Of a DNA stretch of 9,015 nt, positions 1 through 6,398 are shown one piece after another. How positions within the stretch are numbered: position 1 is the first letter of the stretch; each line of letters starts with the position of its first letter. Both the position numbers and the translations under genes were made by a program. Below the pieces are notes generated by a model. The model was given only the letters and a program-made list of their open reading frames with translations, was not told the origin of the DNA and did not search any database. The stretch lies in the NCBI GenBank assembly GCA_031274855.1, contig JAISPO010000046.1:1-9015 (forward strand), written 5' to 3'. This DNA comes from Zoogloeaceae bacterium (lineage in GTDB: Bacteria > Pseudomonadota > Gammaproteobacteria > Burkholderiales > Rhodocyclaceae).

Positions 1-393
1 ACTTTCGCTGAGGCCGTCCTCGCGCCGACGCGCATTTACGTCAAATCCATTCTCGCGCTCATGCGCGCGCTGCCGGTCAAGGGCCTCGCCCATATCACTG
101 GCGGCGGCCTCGTCGACAATGTGCCGCGCATCCTGCAACCCGGCCTCAAAGCCGTGCTCGAAAAGAAAGCATGGCCCCTGCCGCCGCTCTTCCAATGGTT
201 GCAAGCCGCAGGCAAGGTCGCCGACGCCGAAATGCACCGCGTCTTCAACTGCGGCATCGGCATGGTTATCGTCCTCGCTCCCGAACACGCCAAACCTGCC
301 ACTGGCCTCCTTACCGCCGCGGGCGAACAGGTCTTTCAGATTGGCCGCATTGAACAATGCGCCTCCGGCGAGGCGCAAACGGTCGTCGTTTAG
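1..393 (+). CDS. purM: Phosphoribosylformylglycinamidine cyclo-ligase (AIR synthetase), C-terminal part
   Basis: This is the 3' end of purM, open from base 1 in frame 1. It covers about 130 codons of a family that usually has about 350, so the start lies left of the window. PurM closes the imidazole ring of aminoimidazole ribotide from FGAM and ATP in cytosolic de novo purine synthesis. The visible part is the C-terminal AIRS_C domain. It shows the family signatures LAPTRIYVKS, AHITGGGLVDNVPR, a Trp/Pro-rich stretch (WPLPPLFQWLQAAGKV), then EMHRVFNCGIGMVIV. These match the known PurM pattern closely and there is no internal break. The gene converges on the lipoprotein gene at 431-1000. No clear intrinsic terminator follows it. 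Confidence 0.96.
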   Translation, partial: TFAEAVLAPTRIYVKSILALMRALPVKGLAHITGGGLVDNVPRILQPGLKAVLEKKAWPLPPLFQWLQAAGKVADAEMHRVFNCGIGMVIVLAPEHAKPATGLLTAAGEQVFQIGRIEQCASGEAQTVVV

Positions 394-399
394 GGGTTG

Positions 400-430
400 C
401 TGAAACCTGAAACCCGAATCCTGAACCCTG
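400..430. repeat. Degenerate 7-bp tandem repeat between convergent genes
   Basis: The bases read as CTGAAAC, CTGAAAC, CCGAATC, CTGAACC and then CTG. This is about 4.4 units of a 7-bp repeat: two perfect copies followed by drifted ones. It fills nearly the whole 37-bp gap between the purM stop and the end of the convergent lipoprotein gene. I see no hairpin with a T-run here. The repeat is read directly from the sequence; no function can be assigned. Confidence 0.6.
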
Positions 431-1000
431 TCAGCGGCAGCATCCCTCGCCGCTGTTGTGGATGATCCAGATCAGGTGGCCGTTGTTACTGAAACCGCTG
501 CTACCGGCAAACACCAGCCGGCCTTGGCCTTTGTAGACCATCTCATAGCGGTGCCGGTCGCTGCCGAAGTAGAAAGGTATCCAAGCCTTGCCGGTGATGT
601 AGGCGCCTTGATCGCTGGGCTGGCCAATCTGGTCAACCACCTGGCCCATGGACATGCCGATCTTGAGTTTGGTGAACTTGCTACCGGCGGCCGGGCGGCC
701 GGTGATTTCGCCTTCCCAATCGTCGATCCCTTTCACCTTCTGGCCGTAGCCTGCTTCAATCTTGGTCGAATCGACCACATTCCCGTTTTTCATGCCCGGG
801 CCATCCTTGCCATACGCGGGGGCGGAGGGATCGGTTTTGGAAGCAGAAGCGTTGGCGTTTTTGGCGGTGGAGGTTTCGGCGCCCTTGCCTTTGGCCGCCG
901 GTTCGGCACTGTCAATGGAACTGGAGCCTGAGCTGGCACAGCCAGCGCCGAGCATGACCAGACTGGCGAGCAATACGATGTTGCGTAGCGTGGACAGCAT
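431..1000 (-). CDS. BamE/SmpA-like outer-membrane lipoprotein
   Basis: This 189-residue protein has a lipoprotein signal peptide: a basic N-terminus, a hydrophobic core at about residues 8-19 and a lipobox ending LGAGC, with Cys21 as the acylated residue. The Gly at -3 is less usual than Leu but allowed. Residue +2 is Ala, which favours outer-membrane sorting. Residues 22-105 are low-complexity (Ser, Ala, Lys, Gly) and probably a flexible linker. Residues 110-180 resemble the SmpA/OmlA (BamE) fold: KLKIGMSMGQVVDQIGQPSD, then GKAWIPFYFGSDRHRYEMVY and a short strand-forming tail. The protein ends GEGCCR. Classical BamE is shorter and lacks the long linker, so this is a BamE-like paralogue or relative rather than bamE itself. 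The start is fixed by AGGAG 7 nt upstream. It lies 85 bp downstream of the signalling operon on the same strand and may have its own promoter. Confidence 0.82.
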   Translation of the reverse strand: MLSTLRNIVLLASLVMLGAGCASSGSSSIDSAEPAAKGKGAETSTAKNANASASKTDPSAPAYGKDGPGMKNGNVVDSTKIEAGYGQKVKGIDDWEGEITGRPAAGSKFTKLKIGMSMGQVVDQIGQPSDQGAYITGKAWIPFYFGSDRHRYEMVYKGQGRLVFAGSSGFSNNGHLIWIIHNSGEGCCR

Positions 1001-1007
1001 GTTTTTT

Positions 1008-1012
1008 CTCCT
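1008..1012 (-). promoter_or_regulatory. Ribosome binding site of the BamE-like lipoprotein gene
   Basis: AGGAG on the minus strand lies 7 nt upstream of the ATG at 1000-998. It is the strongest Shine-Dalgarno sequence on the minus strand of this window and fixes the start. Its strength suggests this gene is translated independently of the coupled operon upstream. Confidence 0.7.
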
Positions 1013-1085
1013 GAGAAGTGACGGGTTTCCCTTACGGGGCGGCTTGGGGCATTAGAGAATCAAATTGTATCGAATTGCGCCAACT

Positions 1086-1724
1086 TCAGATTAACCCGTG
1101 TTCAAGGCCGTAGCGGATCAATTCTGCGGTGCTTGAAAGCCCCAGTTTAGTCAGGATGCGGGCGCGGAAGGTGCTGATGGTGGCGACGGCGAGGTTGAGT
1201 TCTTCTGCGATCTGGGTCAGCGTTTTTCCGGCGGCGATGAGTTTCAGCACTTCGTATTCGCGGTCGGAAAGCAGCTCGTGCGGCGGTTGTTCGGAGTCGT
1301 TGGCAATCGCGTCGGCCAACTGCATGGCGACGGTCGGGCTGACATATTTGCGGCCACCGGCGACTTGCCGGATGGCGGTAACCAGTTGATCGGGGGCGCT
1401 CTGCTTGGTCAGGTAGCCTGATGCGCCGGCTTTCAGCGCGCGCACGGCGTATTGCTCCTCGGGGTGCATGGAAAGGATGAGCACCGGCAGTTTCGGGTAT
1501 TCCTTTTTCAACTGTTTGAGGGTGTCGATGCCGTTGCGGTTGGGCATGGAAACGTCGAGCAGAAAAACATCCCATGCCTGCTGACGCGCCAACTGGAGCG
1601 CCTCGGCGCCGTCGCTGGCTTCACCGGCAACGATCAGATCCTCGGTTTCCGAAAGGATTTGCCGCAATCCCTGACGCACGATGGCGTGGTCGTCGGCAAT
1701 CAGTACGTGAATTTTTTCGTTCAT
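1086..1724 (-). CDS. NarL/FixJ-family response regulator (receiver plus LuxR-type HTH)
   Basis: This is a two-component DNA-binding regulator of 212 residues, the usual family length. The receiver domain (about 3-120) begins MNEKIHVLIADDHAIVRQGL and has the acidic pair Asp11-Asp12, the phospho-acceptor Asp57 in LLDVSMP, Ser85 and the conserved Lys107. The C-terminal LuxR/GerE helix-turn-helix (about 149-205) reads LSDREYEVLKLIAAGKTLTQIAEELN, then VATISTFRARILTKLGLSS. Its probable partner is the kinase encoded immediately upstream, whose HisKA_3-type core is the class that pairs with NarL-type regulators. I chose the ATG at 1724-1722, 2 nt past the kinase stop codon. An in-frame TTG at 1730, overlapping that stop, would add two residues. 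No good Shine-Dalgarno is visible, so translational coupling is likely. It is the last gene of the six-gene signalling operon. Confidence 0.93.
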   Translation of the reverse strand: MNEKIHVLIADDHAIVRQGLRQILSETEDLIVAGEASDGAEALQLARQQAWDVFLLDVSMPNRNGIDTLKQLKKEYPKLPVLILSMHPEEQYAVRALKAGASGYLTKQSAPDQLVTAIRQVAGGRKYVSPTVAMQLADAIANDSEQPPHELLSDREYEVLKLIAAGKTLTQIAEELNLAVATISTFRARILTKLGLSSTAELIRYGLEHGLI

Positions 1725-1726
1725 GG

Positions 1727-3262
1727 TCAAAACAGTTTGCGTTGCAGGTCTTCGGTTTCTTCCGTGGCGGACGCTTCCGCGCCGCGCCGCTCCGGCACGC
1801 GCAGGCGGATATGCGTACCGCCATGCTCTCCGGCGTTAATGGCAAACTCGCCGGACAGGCTATGGACGCGCTCGCGGATGCCGCGCAAGCCGAAGGACTT
1901 GGGCTTGGCCATGTCGGCTTCGGAAATGCCACGGCCATTGTCGCGCAATTCGAGAACGATGCCGCCTTTTTCCCGCTTGAGCCGTACGACCGCCAGCGAG
2001 GCGTGAGCGTGTTTGGCGACGTTGGTGAGCGTTTCCTGCACGATGCGGAAGAGCGCCAGCGAAGTGTCGGGATCGGGATCGAGATCATCATCGCAATGAA
2101 CGCGGCAGGCGATGTCGAAGTGCTGCGCAAAATCCTCGGCGAGTGATTCGATGGCAGCCGGCAGGCCGAATTCCTTGAGGATGCCAGGCCGCAGTTCCCG
2201 CGCGACGCGGCTGGCAGCGGCCATCGCCTGATCGAGCAGGCTTTCGATTGAGCGCGCTTTGTCGCGCAGCAGGGGCGGCTCGGTCGGCAGCTTGCCGGTC
2301 AGCAGCGTCGCTTCGATTTTCAGCCGGACGAGCAGGCTGCCCAGTTCGTCGTGGATATCGCGGGCGATGCGTTCGCGTTCCTGTTCACGGGCGGCCTCGA
2401 GGTGGAACGAAAGTTCGGACAACTGCTCGCGCGAAGCGCGCAAGGCGGCTTCGGTTTCCTTGACTGCCGTGATGTTGGTGGCAATGCCCTGCCAGTTGAC
2501 GATACCGTGGCCGCTGTCATCGTTGCGCTTGGGCGCAGAGCGCAATTCCACCCACCTGCCGCCGCGGCTGCGGCCACGCAAGCGGCCCGACCAGTCGAGC
2601 GGAGTGCCCGCCGTTGCCGATTGGGCCAGCGCGGTTTCGAGCGCGCGGCGATCATCGGTATCGAAGGCTTCAAAAAATTTTTTTGGCGAAGTCAGCAACT
2701 GGTGCTGCCGGATGCCGAACAGCCGTTCGCTGCCTTCGCTGACATACAGAAAACGGTAGCTGCCGTCGGAACTGCGTTGCAGATGGAACACCATGCCTGG
2801 CAGACTGTCGGCCAGGCCGCGAAAACGCAGGTCGCTGTTTTGCACCATCGCCAGCGTCGCCCGCTGGTCGGCGCGATAGCGGGCCTCGCGTACTTCCCTT
2901 TCGACAGCGGGCGCCAACCGGCCCATGCGGTCGCGGAAAATGACATCATGCGCGCCCAGCCGCATCATGCGGCCCGCGAAGTTTCCATCAGCGGGGTCGG
3001 CAATGACGACGAATGGCAGATCAACGCTCAAATTGCGGAACGACCGGATCGCCTGCACGGGCGACAGGTCATCCAGCGCGTCCAGATACAGCACGGCGTC
3101 CCACGGGCCGCCGCGCAGGGCGTTATGCAATCCTGAGGCGTCGGTGACGAGGCTGTAAGTCGCCCGCTCGAACCGTGCCGCAACTTGCGCCGCCTCAGCC
3201 GCGGCAGCGGCGAGGATGAGAAGATTCAGCGCGGAGACGGGTTCGGAAGGCCGGAGGGGCAT
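1727..3262 (-). CDS. Cytosolic PAS sensor histidine kinase with N-terminal degenerate receiver (HisKA_3 type)
   Basis: The product has 511 residues and no membrane segment. Domains in order: a receiver-like fold (about 11-125), PAS (about 142-268), HisKA_3 dimerisation/phospho-acceptor (about 288-355) and HATPase_c (about 400-490). The receiver ends GAHDVIFRDRMGRLAPAVER, typical of receivers fused to PAS kinases. However, its acidic pocket is replaced by an Ala run (LLILAAAAAEAA), the Asp site is out of register (VLYLDALDD) and the conserved Lys is Arg, so it is probably not phosphorylated. The kinase core is intact: His304 in RDIHDELG, the N-box Asn414 in ETLTNVAKHAHA, the G1 box DNGRG (441-445) and the G2 box GLRGIRERV (458-466). 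This NarX/UhpB-like class normally phosphorylates NarL-type regulators, and such a gene follows 2 nt downstream. The ATG at 3262 is 8 bp after the acetate kinase stop; a GAGG overlaps that stop and can serve as its ribosome binding site. The signal sensed is unknown. Confidence 0.92.
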   Translation of the reverse strand: MPLRPSEPVSALNLLILAAAAAEAAQVAARFERATYSLVTDASGLHNALRGGPWDAVLYLDALDDLSPVQAIRSFRNLSVDLPFVVIADPADGNFAGRMMRLGAHDVIFRDRMGRLAPAVEREVREARYRADQRATLAMVQNSDLRFRGLADSLPGMVFHLQRSSDGSYRFLYVSEGSERLFGIRQHQLLTSPKKFFEAFDTDDRRALETALAQSATAGTPLDWSGRLRGRSRGGRWVELRSAPKRNDDSGHGIVNWQGIATNITAVKETEAALRASREQLSELSFHLEAAREQERERIARDIHDELGSLLVRLKIEATLLTGKLPTEPPLLRDKARSIESLLDQAMAAASRVARELRPGILKEFGLPAAIESLAEDFAQHFDIACRVHCDDDLDPDPDTSLALFRIVQETLTNVAKHAHASLAVVRLKREKGGIVLELRDNGRGISEADMAKPKSFGLRGIRERVHSLSGEFAINAGEHGGTHIRLRVPERRGAEASATEETEDLQRKLF

Positions 3263-3270
3263 GGCGGGCC

Positions 3271-4452
3271 TCAGCCGATCAAGTCAGCGGTATGGCGGGC
3301 GATGATCCACTCCTCATTGGTGGGGATCACCAGAACGTCAACGGCGCTGTCCGGTGTCGAGACGCGGAGGGCATTGGCGTCGTTGGCGTCGGGGTCGAGA
3401 GCGATGCCCAGCCAGCTACAGGCCGCGCAGACGCGCTGACGGATGACGGCAGCATGTTCGCCGATACCGCCGGTAAACACCAAGGCATCAACGCCGCGCA
3501 GGGCGGCGGCCATTGAGCCGAGTTCGCGCACGAGGCAATAGCAGAACAGATCGACTGCCTCCCGCGCTTCGGGACGCTCGGAGGCCAACAGTTCGCGCAT
3601 ATCCTGAGAGATGCCGGATACGCCGAGCAGGCCGGATTCCTTGTAGAGCAACTCGTTCAACTCCTTGATGCCCATGCCCTGAAATTCGATCAGGTAGAGC
3701 AGCACGCCCGGATCGAGGTTGCCGCAACGGGTGCCCATGACAAGCCCGTCGAGGGCCGTGAAGCTCATGGTGGTAGCGATGCTGCGGCGTTTCTGCAACG
3801 CGCACAACGAAGCGCCATTGCCGAGATGGGCGACGATCACCCGCCCATCGGCGCGGTCGCCAAGTTGCTTGGGCAGCGCGTCGGCGATGTACTCGTAGGA
3901 CAGGCCATGAAAACCGTAACGGCGCACACCTTGATCGGTAATGCGGCGCGGCAGGGCGAGGCGCTGGGCAAGCTCGGACTGCGTGCGATGGAAGGCGGTG
4001 TCGAAGCAGGCGACCTGCGGAATGCCGGGCAGGGCGGCGGCAATTTCGTCGATCCCGGCCAGGTTGTGGGGCTGGTGCAGGGGCGCGAGAGGAATGAACC
4101 CGCGCAGTATGCCGATCGTCGCGTCATCAAGCAGGACAGGCTGCGAGAAGCGTTGAGCGCCGTGCACCACGCGATGCCCGACGCCAACGATGCGCCAGTT
4201 TGAGCCGCGCTCGCGTAGCCAGCGGATCAAAAATTTGAATGCCTGACGGTGCTGGTTTTCCGGTTCAAACGGCAAGTCGACATCATCAAGCAAACGGCCC
4301 GCGCTGTCTTTGGCCTTGAAGCGCGGGCAGGCATCGAGACCGTCGATCTGGCCGGACAAAACCGGACGCTCCGGCACCGGCATTTTGTGCTCGAACAAGG
4401 CGAATTTGATCGTCGATGAGCCGACGTTGAGGATTAAAAGCGCGTCAGTCAT
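3271..4452 (-). CDS. ackA: Acetate kinase
   Basis: Acetate kinase transfers phosphate between ATP and acetate, making or consuming acetyl phosphate in the cytosol. The 393-residue product has full family length (about 400). It shows the first phosphate-binding segment LILNVGSSTIKFALF (Asn9), the active-site Arg94 in GHRVVHG, Asp151 in CFDTAFH, His183 in GFHGLSYEYIA, the adenosine loop HLGNGASLCA (209-218), Arg242 in GTRCGNLDPG, GGIGEHAAVIR (328-338) and TNEEW (378-382). All expected catalytic residues appear present. The start is the ATG at 4452-4450, which shares one base with the upstream kinase stop (TGATG), with GGAA 5 nt before it. A TTG three bases earlier is less likely. The usual partner pta is absent nearby; instead the gene lies inside a run of two-component genes. 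That suggests a role in supplying or draining acetyl phosphate, but a plain metabolic role is not excluded. Confidence 0.96.
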   Translation of the reverse strand: MTDALLILNVGSSTIKFALFEHKMPVPERPVLSGQIDGLDACPRFKAKDSAGRLLDDVDLPFEPENQHRQAFKFLIRWLRERGSNWRIVGVGHRVVHGAQRFSQPVLLDDATIGILRGFIPLAPLHQPHNLAGIDEIAAALPGIPQVACFDTAFHRTQSELAQRLALPRRITDQGVRRYGFHGLSYEYIADALPKQLGDRADGRVIVAHLGNGASLCALQKRRSIATTMSFTALDGLVMGTRCGNLDPGVLLYLIEFQGMGIKELNELLYKESGLLGVSGISQDMRELLASERPEAREAVDLFCYCLVRELGSMAAALRGVDALVFTGGIGEHAAVIRQRVCAACSWLGIALDPDANDANALRVSTPDSAVDVLVIPTNEEWIIARHTADLIG

Positions 4453-6398
4453 CAATTTTCCATATAGGGAGGCGGCAGGGCTGCCGGAAGCGTCATGCGG
4501 AAAGTCGAACCGGCCTCGGGGTGGCTTTCGACGTCAATTTTGCCACCGTGGCCTTCAACGATGGTTTTTACGATCAGCAGACCCAAACCAAGTCCGGGCG
4601 TATCCAGCGTGCCGATGCGGCTATAGCGGGTGAACAGCTTATCCATGTCCTGAGTGGCAATGCCGCGGCCCTGATCCGTGACGGCGATCTCGAAGCTGTC
4701 GCCAATCCGGCGCAGCACAAGCTCGACCTTGTTTGCTTGCGGGCTGAATTTGATGGCGTTGCTGAGCAGATTGTCGATAGCGCGGACGAGTTGCCCGCGG
4801 TCGCCGCGGACGATGGCTTCATCATCCATTTCGTGATGGATGACGATTTCGATCTGTTTGTGTTGGGCTTCCGTCCAGGCATTGTCGGCGGCCTCTTGCA
4901 TTAACGCCGCCAAGTCCACTTCTCCGAACTTGCGGGGTTCGAGGATTTCAGCCTGAATGAGATCGGAAAACTCGTCAATCAAATCCAGCGCCCTCCGGGC
5001 GTAGTGCTTGACGCGCCGCAGATGATCGTTGGCTTCGTCGCCGTGGCCTTCGGTAAGGAGGATGATGGAGGCGAGCGGCCCTCGTATGTCGTGGGAAATG
5101 AAACGGATAGTGTCCTGACGCGCCTTGCGCACCATGCGCTGCCGAAGCGTGGCGGCACGAACAATGGTGACACGATTTTCCAGCGGGTCGACGCTGTCTG
5201 AGGAGGCCGTCTCAAAGATGGTGGTGGGATCGTCCTCGTGCAACTCGGCCAGTTCCGCGTCTATGGAGCGTTGCACCAATTCCAGACGGCGCCAGCTCCA
5301 CAGGGGATAGGCAAGCAGCGTTCCGAGCAGCATACCGCTGGGCGGCAGCCAGAACTTGCCCCAATGCAGGAGCAGGATGACGCCCAGTGTGCAGACCGCC
5401 ACGCAGATGGCGGAAAACAGGAGACCGTTCCGCGGGGATAAAAGCAGCAGGCCGAGCATCATTCCGGTGATGGCGAACATCGTGATGGCGGCAACCGTTA
5501 CAGGCGGCAGCCATACGATAAACGTATTGGTGCGCAAGTCATCCAGAAGGGTGGCATGGATTTCGATTCCCGGCATGTTGACGCCGAATTCCGATACAGG
5601 AGTGGGGTACTGGTCGCCGAGACCGGCCGCGGTCGCTCCGACCAGAATGTACTTGCCTTTCAGTTCTTGAGCGCCGACAGCGCCGCTCAGGACATCCGCA
5701 TAGGAAACGGTTTGATAAGTCCCCGGCGGCCCGGCGAATTGCGGATGCACCCAGACGTCGCGCTTCCAGGTCCCGTTCGCCAGCTGGTCGTCCGGCGTGC
5801 GGATGGCGCGGGACGGCATGTCGCCAAGGCCGACTTTCAGCAAAGCCAGGGCAAATTGCGGGTAGAGCGGCTCTTTGGTGCCGCCCCACAGATAAATATT
5901 GCGGACAATGCCATCTGCGTCGTGTTGTATTTCCATATGGCCGAGTTCGGCGGCGGCATTGCGAAGGAGCCCGATCGGCACGCCGTCTTCGATGATGTCG
6001 GAAGCCAGCGCGCGCGGCACGACCGGCAGGACGACACGGCCGTTGCGCCAGATTGCGTCCGCAAGCACATGATCGTCGTCCGTCTCGTTGGGGCTGGCTT
6101 CGTTGAAAATGATATCGAGGCCGACAGCGCTGGCTCCGGCTGCGGTCAGCTTTTCGATCAATGAAGCGTGGATGGCTCGTCGCCAGGGCCAATGGCCGAT
6201 GCGGCGCAGACTTTTCTCGTCGATGGCGACAATGACAATGCCGTCGGGAACCGGCCGCGACGACAGCGTCAGACCGGTGTCGTACAGCGTCTGATCGGCC
6301 CGCCAGAACCAACCTTGCCAGGAAACGAGCACCCCCAGAAAAACCAGCACCAAGGTAAGCAATAGCCATTCGCCGATGATGCGTCTGGGTAGCCGCAT
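4452..6398 (-). CDS. CHASE2-domain membrane sensor histidine kinase
   Basis: The product has 648 residues. One membrane helix (about 11-28) leads into an extracytoplasmic CHASE2 domain (about 33-290). This is recognised from VIVAIDEKSLRRIGHWPWRR, then GASAVGLDIIFNE and KGKYILVGATAAGLGDQYPTP with MPGIEIHA. Three further hydrophobic helices follow (about 294-320, 326-345, 350-367), the usual CHASE2 arrangement. After a short coiled-coil-like linker (370-388), the HisKA domain carries His436 in FISHDIRGPL. The HATPase_c domain has the N-box IDNLLSNAIKFSP (541-553), the G1 box DQGRGI (575-580), the F-box LFTRYSRI and the G2 box GLGLGL (602-607). It should autophosphorylate in response to a periplasmic or membrane signal. 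It starts directly after the stop of the FecR/LysM gene (TAAATG, no gap, no clear ribosome binding site). The OmpR-type regulator two genes upstream is its likely partner. The ligand is unknown. Confidence 0.95.
   Translation of the reverse strand: MRLPRRIIGEWLLLTLVLVFLGVLVSWQGWFWRADQTLYDTGLTLSSRPVPDGIVIVAIDEKSLRRIGHWPWRRAIHASLIEKLTAAGASAVGLDIIFNEASPNETDDDHVLADAIWRNGRVVLPVVPRALASDIIEDGVPIGLLRNAAAELGHMEIQHDADGIVRNIYLWGGTKEPLYPQFALALLKVGLGDMPSRAIRTPDDQLANGTWKRDVWVHPQFAGPPGTYQTVSYADVLSGAVGAQELKGKYILVGATAAGLGDQYPTPVSEFGVNMPGIEIHATLLDDLRTNTFIVWLPPVTVAAITMFAITGMMLGLLLLSPRNGLLFSAICVAVCTLGVILLLHWGKFWLPPSGMLLGTLLAYPLWSWRRLELVQRSIDAELAELHEDDPTTIFETASSDSVDPLENRVTIVRAATLRQRMVRKARQDTIRFISHDIRGPLASIILLTEGHGDEANDHLRRVKHYARRALDLIDEFSDLIQAEILEPRKFGEVDLAALMQEAADNAWTEAQHKQIEIVIHHEMDDEAIVRGDRGQLVRAIDNLLSNAIKFSPQANKVELVLRRIGDSFEIAVTDQGRGIATQDMDKLFTRYSRIGTLDTPGLGLGLLIVKTIVEGHGGKIDVESHPEAGSTFRMTLPAALPPPYMEN

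Noticed and set aside
432..455. Possible terminator hairpin, CAGCGG and CCGCTG around a 12-base loop at the end of the lipoprotein gene
   Set aside because: The arms are only 6 bp, the loop is long, no T-run follows on either strand, and the sequence is coding (the GEGCCR end of the protein).
1064..1069. TACAAT on the minus strand as a -10 box for the lipoprotein gene
   Set aside because: The hexamer is good, but no -35 box is found 16-18 bp upstream (the sequence there is AATCTG-like). A promoter in the 85-bp gap remains possible but is not supported.
1001..1085. Intrinsic terminator between the signalling operon and the lipoprotein gene
   Set aside because: I found only tiny inverted repeats such as GGGTTTCCC and no stem followed by a T-run, so read-through into the lipoprotein gene cannot be excluded.
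2351..3136. Long open frame on the plus strand, opposite the PAS kinase gene
   Set aside because: It is a GC-rich shadow frame: the opposite strand encodes a kinase with clear PAS, HisKA_3 and HATPase motifs and the plus-strand product has no recognisable domain.
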